From: a virus
DNA: 64,000 bases
Virus record (IMG/VR): IMGVR_UViG_3300032883_000188
Coordinates: 17,807 to 81,806 of that record
Direction: 5' to 3' (one strand)
The notes beneath the pieces are model-generated. The model saw only the letters and a list, made by a program, of their open reading frames with translations, had not been told where the DNA came from and did no database searches. A program made the position numbers and the translations under genes. Position 1 is the stretch's first letter. Each line of letters starts with the position of its first letter. Positions 50,136 through 57,574 of this stretch are shown one piece after another.

Positions 50136-52901
50136 TTAAAGATTATAGATTATATTCTCCCATTGCTCTGCGACTTGCGCCCACGTTGGCTGTTGTTCAA
50201 AATAAGCCATACACTCTTTGGAATATGTTTCTATCATTTTAGGATTATTCATTAATTCCAGAGTATCTTTGATAAACTCCTGCTTGTATTCATCGCTGAA
50301 TGGGTCATACCCCGCAAAGACATTAGATGTTTTGCAAAGAGTAGTTGAAAGTGCACCAATGTTTGTAGTTATCATCGGTACACCCGCCGCCTGTGTTTCC
50401 AGCGCGGTAAGGCAGAAGGTCTCCCAAAAGTTGTTTGGGTAAAGGCATAAGGTAGACGAAAGCATTTCTTTTGCCAAATCTGCCTTCTTCAAGCGCCCGG
50501 TAATCGAAACATTCCCCGCCGCTTTTACCCAATTATCCATGCGTTTCTTATCGTCTTCAATCTTCTTTAGCCAAGAAGGGTCGCTAGACCATGTACGCAG
50601 ACCTTCCCAACCGTAGGTAACGGTCAGGCGGATGCCTTTTACTTCCCTGCTTATTTCATCCCACATGTCAGCAAGAATGTAAAGCCCCCTGTCGGGGTTA
50701 CTCGAATAAATCATCTTGAGCGGGTCACGCTCAACTGCATATTGAAAAAGCTCTCTGCGTATCGCAAGCGGTACGACATGAATCTTCTTTGCCAGCAAGC
50801 CCTGCCCCAAGCGTTCGGCAGTGTACTGTCTATGCCACGGAGACGAGCAAAAGACCGCATCCACAATTTGCCATGTATCAGGATGATTAGGGTCAGCAAA
50901 ATGCGAATCCTGCATCCAGATTATCTTCTTGGCATCCTTAAACATGTAGAACGGGTCGAACCAGCGGGAAGTGATTATAACATCCGGTTTCCAATCCGCA
51001 TACTCGTTAATTTTTTCGAATGGTATAAAGTTAACACCATTATAAGAATGCTCTTTTTCACACTTGCAGAAAACAAAACAAGTATGTCCACGTTTTGCCA
51101 TTTCTTCTGGAAGTTCGAGATAGGTTGTCTCCACTCCGCCTACACCTTGCTTATCTATCATACCCCCATATACATTCTCAGGCGTAAGACCGAGCGTAAA
51201 GAAAATCGTGCGAAATACCTGTCCATTCAACCAGCCTAAATTGTTAGAAAGACGCTGGTCTACTGTTGGAGACATGTTTACCAATCTTTGTGCAACTTCC
51301 TGTCCCTTGCGATATTGTTTTGTCTTGTCATAAGACAGCACAAGATAGTCCAAAGGGATTTCCAAGTGTGCCAGCGGATTCAGGAACAGAATAACATCCT
51401 GTGGTACTGGCATGGTCGAAGCAATCTTAAAATACTTTATGCCTTCATCAAATTCTTGCAGGTCAAAATAAATCTGTCCGCGCAAGACCTGTATCTCCGC
51501 ACGGCGCGGGTCAATACTTTCCCCCAACGTACATGCGTCCAAGGCTTTATCATATTCTCCCTGTGCTTTCCAGCACAATGCTGTATCGATTGCCGCTTGC
51601 CAGCGCTCATCCTTGAAATTCGTATTCCTATCCAGATAACGCTTTAAATAAGTAACGGCTGTCAAATAATTACCCATTTCACGGTGAGTTCTGCCCAAAT
51701 AGAACAAAGCCCGAGGGTCATTTGGATGTTTTTCCAAATGTGCAACCATCAAAGCGATATAATCACGGGATTTTGCCGTATAACTCTCGGGTGTGCGGTG
51801 AGAATGGTCGTGTCTGACATTAATACGCTTGTCAATGATACCGCCATCAACATTTACCAGCACTTCATGGACGCCCGGCCCATCAAATCTGTATATCTGC
51901 TTGTTTACCCACATGCGTGCACGCAAATATACCTGCGCTGTGACCGTATCACTACCTTCAACGATGTTTGCATAAACACATTCTGTTCTGCTCTTGGCGT
52001 GTTCTTTTAAGAATTCCAAACCGCTCACAAAATATTCATCTGCATCCATGAAAAGTACATAGTCTGTCTTTACCAAATCTAACGCATGGTTCTTGGTATC
52101 CACATAGTTGGTGAACGGATATTCGTATAGAGTACCGTATTTTTTTATGATATCCTGCGTGCCATCCGTAGAACCTGTATCCACAATCACAAACTCGTCA
52201 ACAATCGCCTTCACGCTCTCAATGGAGCGTTCCAGTATCTTGGCTTCGTTCTTGACAATCATCACCAGCGAAATTGTAGGCATATGGTGTTCACGTTCAG
52301 CCATTTCATCATAGGTGCAAGTGCCATAGTCAAGACTGACTATGCGCTTGTTCTTTAAAAGGTTAAGCCATGTATCAGACTCACTTGTGGTCATTTCTGT
52401 TGAGTTCTTTCTTACAATGATACCCACACCCGGGAAACCGGAATCATCATCCTCAAGTTGGAGTATATCTCCAATCGGAGTAAATATTTCCTTGAAATCC
52501 TGTTGGGTGAATCTCCAATAATCAGAAGGATACTCGTGCCTACCGAAACCCGGGGAGCGGGTCGTAAGTGCCAGTATGCCACCCGGTTTGAGTGCCATAA
52601 TCATATTGTAGACTGACACATACCAGTTGTGTGCATGTTCGAGCATTTCTGTGGAGAGCACAACATCAAAAGAGTTCTTGCCAAAAGCTTCTATAATTTG
52701 CTCTGCGGGTATTACATAATCAACATCATAACCAGCACGTATATCAATGCCGATATATTCCCCTGCAAAACGCTGTACATCAACACGCACACTGCCAGCT
52801 TCGTTCTCCTGTACATTGAGACTGCCAACTTCCAGCACACGTGCTTTTTCTAGCCAGTATTTTAAACTGGCGCGGGTTAAAGCCTTACCCCAACCATTCA
52901 T
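50136..52901 (-). CDS. methyltransferase–GT2–TPR–GT4 multidomain glycosylation enzyme
   Basis: A 921-residue protein; ATG at 52901 chosen (TAGGAGAAATT before it). Domain order: SAM methyltransferase (~1-180; ARVLEVGSLNVQ, FDVVLSTEMLEHAHNW, ALKPGGILALTTRS), GT2 glycosyltransferase (~205-420; ISLVMIVKNEAKILERSIES, VDTGSTDGTQDII, LFMDADEYF), TPR repeats (~400-510; ALFYLGRTHREMGNYLTAVT), and a GT4/GT1-like glycosyltransferase (~565-921; TRWFDPFYMF-type acceptor half and ALETQAAGVPMITTNIGALS donor half). It likely builds and modifies sugars on proteins or fibres. A four-domain fusion of this size is unusual. Confidence 0.85.
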   Translation of the reverse strand: MNGWGKALTRASLKYWLEKARVLEVGSLNVQENEAGSVRVDVQRFAGEYIGIDIRAGYDVDYVIPAEQIIEAFGKNSFDVVLSTEMLEHAHNWYVSVYNMIMALKPGGILALTTRSPGFGRHEYPSDYWRFTQQDFKEIFTPIGDILQLEDDDSGFPGVGIIVRKNSTEMTTSESDTWLNLLKNKRIVSLDYGTCTYDEMAEREHHMPTISLVMIVKNEAKILERSIESVKAIVDEFVIVDTGSTDGTQDIIKKYGTLYEYPFTNYVDTKNHALDLVKTDYVLFMDADEYFVSGLEFLKEHAKSRTECVYANIVEGSDTVTAQVYLRARMWVNKQIYRFDGPGVHEVLVNVDGGIIDKRINVRHDHSHRTPESYTAKSRDYIALMVAHLEKHPNDPRALFYLGRTHREMGNYLTAVTYLKRYLDRNTNFKDERWQAAIDTALCWKAQGEYDKALDACTLGESIDPRRAEIQVLRGQIYFDLQEFDEGIKYFKIASTMPVPQDVILFLNPLAHLEIPLDYLVLSYDKTKQYRKGQEVAQRLVNMSPTVDQRLSNNLGWLNGQVFRTIFFTLGLTPENVYGGMIDKQGVGGVETTYLELPEEMAKRGHTCFVFCKCEKEHSYNGVNFIPFEKINEYADWKPDVIITSRWFDPFYMFKDAKKIIWMQDSHFADPNHPDTWQIVDAVFCSSPWHRQYTAERLGQGLLAKKIHVVPLAIRRELFQYAVERDPLKMIYSSNPDRGLYILADMWDEISREVKGIRLTVTYGWEGLRTWSSDPSWLKKIEDDKKRMDNWVKAAGNVSITGRLKKADLAKEMLSSTLCLYPNNFWETFCLTALETQAAGVPMITTNIGALSTTLCKTSNVFAGYDPFSDEYKQEFIKDTLELMNNPKMIETYSKECMAYFEQQPTWAQVAEQWENIIYNL

Positions 52902-52909
52902 AATTTCTC

Positions 52910-54193
52910 CTAGCCCCAATCAATAACATTATGGTCATATTGGCAAATGTCAAAATAGAATTTGCCCCATTTTTTCATTAAGTACTTGTTGGTTATTTCA
53001 ACCACATCTGGTTTCATCCAGACTTCCTTTTTGAAATGGTAGACATAATCGGGTGATATACCGATGTTGTAACCCGCCGCGCGTATGGATACGCTGTAAC
53101 TTGTATCAATGGATGTATTTGCATCCGGCAGATTCATGTCAGGCAAAACTTGTCCAACCTTATGACTGTCCACCATGATAAAATAGCCTGTAGCCCACCT
53201 TGCTTCTCGTGCAACCAGCTTGCTGGCATCATAAGGCTTTGTCAATGATTCCGTATCAAACGTGGAATATACACTGACCGCGCCATACTTACCAGAGATA
53301 AGCGTTCTTAGGGCGTTGTTGATTATGTCTGGATTTAGAAATTGTATATCGTCATCCAGAAACACCCAATAGCGCTTGCCTGTTGCAAGAAAATCCTCGC
53401 GCAAAAGCGACATACCCGCGTTGATGCCCCCACGATGAAAACGTGTGATGAACTTTACATTGGGTACATGTTTATGCGCTGATTCCCATAATTTTGTTAT
53501 TTGAGTTGATTTATTCGTGAACGTGCCAATTACCACGTCTTGCTCAAGCAATTTCGGTGCACTTTTAATATTTGGTTTTTCTGCATACACGAAAAGGCTT
53601 GGCGTGCCGTTGCCATCATAATTGAAGGCGTCCAGCATACGAAAACCTATATCTTCCAATATGCGCACGAAGTATCCCAAAGAGAAGCCAGCCATATGTA
53701 TCTGCCCGGGTGAAAAGCCCGTACCATCTGCATGGGCTTGCCAACCGTAAATAGTCCAGATGTAATTTCCCCATCTTTGGCTTTCAGACGCTTCCAGAAA
53801 AGCCTGTGCGCATAGTTCAACATCCGGTATACCAACTTCCAGTGTACCCCCGGGTGCAAGAGTATCATACCACAGACGCAGGGTTGGCAACACATCCCGC
53901 TGTGGGATATGCTCTAATGCGTGATGGCTGACGATTTCAATAGCGCTGTTTGGTGGAAAGCTTATGTAACGCATATCCTCTTTAACATCCGCCTCGTCCG
54001 TATAAGGGTCAACGTTTACATAACCACTCAAATGTATATGTCCGCTTCCCAAATGTAGGCGCAAACCATCCTTCTTTTTACTCCATGCTTCTGTCTGCCA
54101 AGCAACGACTTTTTCACGATTTTTTGCCAGTTCATTCCAATCAATTGGTTGCACTTTGTTTCTCCACGTTAAGAGTATTGGCTTTCCTGCCAT
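52910..54193 (-). CDS. methyltransferase–glycosyltransferase fusion
   Basis: A 427-residue protein. Residues ~40-210: SAM methyltransferase of the predicted type RLHLGSGHIHLSGYVNVDPY with VSHHALEHIP and LAPGGTLEVGIPD. Residues ~215-427: GT2-like glycosyltransferase with VGTFTNKSTQ-type start, the metal-binding YWVFLDDDIQFLNPDIINN and a C-terminal acidic region VEITNKYLMKKWGKFYFDI. It starts within the 65-residue gene upstream without a good site, so translation is probably coupled. Part of the glycosylation cassette. Confidence 0.8.
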   Translation of the reverse strand: MAGKPILLTWRNKVQPIDWNELAKNREKVVAWQTEAWSKKKDGLRLHLGSGHIHLSGYVNVDPYTDEADVKEDMRYISFPPNSAIEIVSHHALEHIPQRDVLPTLRLWYDTLAPGGTLEVGIPDVELCAQAFLEASESQRWGNYIWTIYGWQAHADGTGFSPGQIHMAGFSLGYFVRILEDIGFRMLDAFNYDGNGTPSLFVYAEKPNIKSAPKLLEQDVVIGTFTNKSTQITKLWESAHKHVPNVKFITRFHRGGINAGMSLLREDFLATGKRYWVFLDDDIQFLNPDIINNALRTLISGKYGAVSVYSTFDTESLTKPYDASKLVAREARWATGYFIMVDSHKVGQVLPDMNLPDANTSIDTSYSVSIRAAGYNIGISPDYVYHFKKEVWMKPDVVEITNKYLMKKWGKFYFDICQYDHNVIDWG

Positions 54194-54366
54194 ACTTCAA
54201 AATCAAGATTCAGAAGGGCTTCCCTCTTTGTCCTTCCGAATCCACAAATTCGTATATCGTCACCATTCTTGTCATAGTGACGAATTACCATCCAATCATC
54301 TTCCATCAGCCGGATTGTTTTAAGCAGGCTGACAGGACGTAATGTAAAGGGAGGTCTGTTTTTCAT
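54169..54366 (-). CDS. small hypothetical protein leading the glycosylation operon
   Basis: A 65-residue basic protein (TLRPVSLLKTIRLMEDDWMVI, RTKREALLNLDFEVWQES). GGGAGGTAT precedes the ATG, and a consensus promoter is 20 bases upstream, so this is the first gene of the glycosylation unit. The alternation of strand and helix is consistent with a small alpha/beta domain. No family recognised. Confidence 0.6.
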   Translation of the reverse strand: MKNRPPFTLRPVSLLKTIRLMEDDWMVIRHYDKNGDDIRICGFGRTKREALLNLDFEVWQESQYS

Positions 54367-54384
54367 ACATACCTCCCTTATTTA

Positions 54385-54413
54385 ATTATACCACAATTCT
54401 ATACTTTTGTCAA
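54385..54413 (-). promoter_or_regulatory. sigma-70-type promoter of the glycosylation operon
   Basis: TTGACA, 17-base spacer ending TGTGG, TATAAT: same extended pattern as elsewhere. It overlaps the end of the collagen-like gene at 54416 and drives 54366 and below. Confidence 0.9.
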
Positions 54414-54415
54414 GT

Positions 54416-55393
54416 CTAGAATTCAAAACCCAATATGTCGATGGAGCAGGTTGCCGGAGCACCTTGAGGCGTGGAGCACTTGATACCGAATACGTTGGTT
54501 GAAGCACCTACTCTTGCGCCATCTGCGGGTAAGACAAGAACCGCCAGATTGTTGGCTGTCAATGCCATAAAGTCACGAGAGTACTGCCAATCATCAGCAT
54601 TGGCGTTAAAACCAAGTGCCGCTTGTACAGTAGTCAAAGAAACACTTGCATTACGTATGATTACATGAGTTACCATACCGGATTTACCAGTTGTAACCGT
54701 ATAAAGATTGCTCTTCGTACCCACGTTCAAATCAACGTTATCAATAGTTGCCAGCAAGGTAAGCTTACCAGCTATGCCCGTAGCACCTGTGATACCTAGC
54801 CCTGTGATACCTTGTATACCTGTAGCACCTTGCACACCTGTTACACCAGTAGCAGAAATCGCACCTGTTGTACCCTGTACACCTGTTGCTCCCTGTATAC
54901 CCGTAGCGCCTTGTATGCCTGTTCTACCTGTAACCCCTACTAATCCGGTTACACCTTGTATACCTGTTACGCCTGTTACACCCGTAAAACCTAAACCTGT
55001 TACACCTGTTGTACCAAGTCCAGTAATACCCTGTATACCCGTAGCGCCTTGGACACCCGTAGTGCCTGTTACGCCTTGTACACCTGTTGCACCCGTAGTA
55101 CCTGTAGCCGCACCCACGCCCGTAGTACCCTGTATACCCGTTGCGCCTTGGATACCCGTTCTACCCGTAACGCCTTGTATACCTGTTACGCCTGTCATAC
55201 CCGTCAAACCTTGGATGCCAGCACCCGTAACACCTTGTATACCAGTTTGTCCTGTAGCACCTGCCACGTTGGATACACCAGTAGCGCCCTGTATACCAGC
55301 GCCAGTAGTGCCTTGGATGCCCGTTCTACCTGTTGTACCAATAAGACCAGTGACTCCTTGAGAGCCACCACCACCACCAATTACAATAGCCAT
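54416..55393 (-). CDS. collagen-like fibre protein, short version
   Basis: A 325-residue protein: a glycine-rich head ([10 protein letters not shown]), ~200 residues of Gly-X-Y repeats ([20 protein letters not shown] type), and a C-terminal globular cap of ~110 residues ([34 protein letters not shown]-like segments, SIDILGFEF) that would trimerise or bind the host. It is related to the 1308-residue protein in its repeats, but its cap differs. AGGAGGCGCAT precedes the ATG. Likely a virion fibril, possibly glycosylated by the nearby enzymes. Confidence 0.82.
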   Translation of the reverse strand: MAIVIGGGGGSQGVTGLIGTTGRTGIQGTTGAGIQGATGVSNVAGATGQTGIQGVTGAGIQGLTGMTGVTGIQGVTGRTGIQGATGIQGTTGVGAATGTTGATGVQGVTGTTGVQGATGIQGITGLGTTGVTGLGFTGVTGVTGIQGVTGLVGVTGRTGIQGATGIQGATGVQGTTGAISATGVTGVQGATGIQGITGLGITGATGIAGKLTLLATIDNVDLNVGTKSNLYTVTTGKSGMVTHVIIRNASVSLTTVQAALGFNANADDWQYSRDFMALTANNLAVLVLPADGARVGASTNVFGIKCSTPQGAPATCSIDILGFEF

Positions 55394-55408
55394 TATGCGC
55401 CTCCTATC

Positions 55409-55957
55409 TTATTTCATGTACAAGAACTTAACACCCTCATTGGCTACAACGGCATCCACATAAAACTGGTGGAGGTCAATCTTGTAGCCTATAGGCGCAT
55501 CAACAACTATTTGTGAACCACTTGTAGGCTGTAAAATAAGTTGTTGGGATGTATCTTTATCAACCAAGTTATTACCGACAAACACGTTATCAGTGTTACC
55601 TGCTTTTGGAAAGATGGTGAGAGAAATTGCATAAGTAGCCACTGCCATTAATGGCTCACCTGTACCCGGCACTGCCACCGCCTGTGTGCTGTAAAATGGC
55701 GACACAAGAACAGCGCTTGCAACGGGTTGAGTGATACCCACATCACCAACTACAATATCGCCTGTAATATTGGCGACTATTGGTAATGCATAATCTGCTA
55801 GGGTTAAATCTTTTTTAATGATTTTCCATTCAGCGGTATCTGTTAAAAATATTGTAGCACCCGGGATGGATGCCAGTGGGATGTTGTTTGCCACTACATC
55901 GCTAGAGAGCGCCGTGTAGTTTGGCACATTCATCTTACCTACATAAACTAAAGCCAT
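55409..55957 (-). CDS. virion-associated beta-rich protein
   Basis: A 182-residue protein with the repeated strand pattern of phage head or tail structural proteins (LVYVGKMNVPNYTALSSDVVANN, TIFLTDTAEWKIIKKDLTLADY, GEPLMAVATYAISLTIFP, LHQFYVDAVVANEGVKFLYMK). It directly precedes the short collagen-like fibre gene by 15 bases and follows a terminator. It may anchor the fibre. No family recognised. Confidence 0.5.
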   Translation of the reverse strand: MALVYVGKMNVPNYTALSSDVVANNIPLASIPGATIFLTDTAEWKIIKKDLTLADYALPIVANITGDIVVGDVGITQPVASAVLVSPFYSTQAVAVPGTGEPLMAVATYAISLTIFPKAGNTDNVFVGNNLVDKDTSQQLILQPTSGSQIVVDAPIGYKIDLHQFYVDAVVANEGVKFLYMK

Positions 55958-55984
55958 AATGAGTCCTCCTTGCCCTTATCGGGA

Positions 55985-56013
55985 AAAACAAAAAGCCTCC
56001 CGCAAGGAAGGCT
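55985..56013 (-). terminator. intrinsic terminator after holin gene
   Basis: Minus-strand hairpin AGCCTTCC/GGGAGGCT (one mismatch) with a GCAA-type loop and TTTTTGTTTTT tail, ending the lysis unit. Confidence 0.82.
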
Positions 56014-56034
56014 CATAAAAAGATAATTTTATTA

Positions 56035-56445
56035 CTAACCCACAACAACCGGAGGCGCACCCGGGTCGGGCGGCGTATCCTGTCTTGTTGGGGGCAGAAC
56101 CGGAGGTAGGGGAACATTAGGTACTTTAACCTGTTCCCATACCTGAGATTCAATCATAATTGATAATAGGTCTTCGTCAAACTTCAATTTTTTAGAAGTC
56201 AGCAGTTGCCTAGTAAGCGCCGTGCAGTATTTCTTTTTACTTGCACCATCAGCGCTGGATAACTGCTGTTGGGTCGCCTGTACTGCGGTAGCAACGGTCA
56301 GCTTAACCTGCTCCCATGTATCGCCTCTTATCTTCAACTGCGCCAGCTTTATCTGCTGTGCGAGGAATGCCCCGCCAGCCACAGCCGCAGGAGCAAGAAG
56401 CGCCTGTCCAATCTGTGTAAGCAGAGCTAAAAGTGCATTATCCAT
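56035..56445 (-). CDS. holin, LLH/phage-holin-6 type (putative)
   Basis: A 136-residue protein with one N-terminal membrane helix (LLAPAAVAGGAFLAQQI), an amphipathic region (TVATAVQATQQQLSSADGASKKKYC) characteristic of LLH-family holins, and a proline-rich C-terminal tail (VPLPPVLPPTRQDTPPDP). It starts right at the end of the endolysin gene (1-base gap), so translation is coupled. Holins time host lysis by permeabilising the membrane. Other small membrane proteins at 4.4-5.3 and 21 kb could also act in lysis. Confidence 0.65.
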   Translation of the reverse strand: MDNALLALLTQIGQALLAPAAVAGGAFLAQQIKLAQLKIRGDTWEQVKLTVATAVQATQQQLSSADGASKKKYCTALTRQLLTSKKLKFDEDLLSIMIESQVWEQVKVPNVPLPPVLPPTRQDTPPDPGAPPVVVG

Positions 56446-56446
56446 G

Positions 56447-57481
56447 TTATACTACTTTCTGCAAATATGGGAAGAATACCCATTTCTGCATGGTTGCATC
56501 AATGCGTGCATAATTCGTATTTGCGTTCACTTCGTAAACGACCACTTCGGTATTGATTGGTAGAAGCCCAATTATCGGGGCTGAACCGTTCGAAGCACTG
56601 CGTATATTCAAATTATACAAAGCCACATACCTGTTAGCAGGAGGAGGTGGCGGAGGCGGAGTAATGCCGCCCAAAGAAGCCAGCCATGTCCCATCGAAAA
56701 CATCTACATCTGCGGCAGAAAGTGCATGAAGAATATTCGAATAAATATAAGGAAGTTTGCACTTATCTCCGGTGCATTGGTGTCCACGCATTTGCGTGTA
56801 CGAAGTGCCAACTGGAATTGTAGGTGTATAGTTAGGAAACCATTGTGTCTTCCATGTATACCAAGACATAGCCGTGGAAACCCTTGGCTGTGACTGCCAG
56901 CCGTAGTAAGGTATCCACATATTTGCCTTTTCATTACCCATCCAAACTCCCATGCTTGTACCAGCTTGCCCAACAGGTATGGTAGCATGTTCGTCAACGA
57001 AACTTTTGTTTGTATAAACACCAACTTTATCACTTCCTAACAGGTTTTTCAAAGCCATGTAGGTTTGGTAGAAATGTGAAGATAGCATTGCGGCGCTTGG
57101 GCGTGTAACGGAACTGTAAGGCAACGTACCATTGCGTGCCGCATAGTATTCGCTCCACTTAAGCCACCACTGTTCTGCATCAATCCAGACAAAAGAAATC
57201 GGATAATTATAAGCTTTAAGCTGTGCACTTACCCAATTAGCCTGTGTCTGTGGGTTAGAGGTAATCTCATCCCAATAGTAACACTGCAAAACAGCGCCCG
57301 CTGGAACAAATTTGGCAATATTTGAGCAGTGCTTGGTGAACTTTGCATCGAGAATAGAATTTTGTCCAAGTTTAACAACAAATACCTTGACCCCCACATC
57401 GAGCAGGGCTTGTACGTCAATATCGTATTGGAAGCCGGAAATATCAATTCCAACCACCGGATTAGATGTGAAAACTGCCAT
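56447..57481 (-). CDS. GH25 endolysin with SH3b domain
   Basis: A 344-residue muramidase. GH25 signature: GIDISGFQYDID at ~11-22 (catalytic aspartate), SFVWIDAEQWW near residue 100, and a C-terminal barrel strand with WYTWKTQWFP. A proline linker leads to a C-terminal SH3b cell-wall-binding domain (RYVALYNLNIRSASNGSAP, TEVVVYEVNANTNYARI). It hydrolyses peptidoglycan for lysis together with the holin gene that follows. AGGAGGCTAA precedes the ATG. Confidence 0.88.
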   Translation of the reverse strand: MAVFTSNPVVGIDISGFQYDIDVQALLDVGVKVFVVKLGQNSILDAKFTKHCSNIAKFVPAGAVLQCYYWDEITSNPQTQANWVSAQLKAYNYPISFVWIDAEQWWLKWSEYYAARNGTLPYSSVTRPSAAMLSSHFYQTYMALKNLLGSDKVGVYTNKSFVDEHATIPVGQAGTSMGVWMGNEKANMWIPYYGWQSQPRVSTAMSWYTWKTQWFPNYTPTIPVGTSYTQMRGHQCTGDKCKLPYIYSNILHALSAADVDVFDGTWLASLGGITPPPPPPPANRYVALYNLNIRSASNGSAPIIGLLPINTEVVVYEVNANTNYARIDATMQKWVFFPYLQKVV

Positions 57482-57505
57482 TTAGCCTCCTTCTTGTTTA
57501 TAACA

Positions 57506-57539
57506 AAGGATAAGTTATAATATTTCGCATATCCTTATC
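57506..57539. promoter_or_regulatory. short inverted repeat upstream of endolysin
   Basis: AAGGATA (57506-57512) and TATCCTT (57530-57536), with a shifted GATAAG/CTTATC register, flank an AT-rich 17-base centre containing TTATAAT. It could be an operator or weak promoter region. No good -35 was seen. Confidence 0.3.
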
Positions 57540-57574
57540 ATATATTATAAAACAAGTTCTATTTCGCCCCTTCG

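Noticed and set aside
54708-55361. Long plus-strand reading frames opposite the collagen-like genes
   Set aside because: They are proline/valine-rich mirror translations of Gly-X-Y repeats, have no ribosome binding sites and run against every gene in the region.
57541-57560. Promoter with TATAAT upstream of the endolysin or lipoprotein
   Set aside because: No acceptable -35 at 16-18 bases; listed only as a weak inverted repeat.
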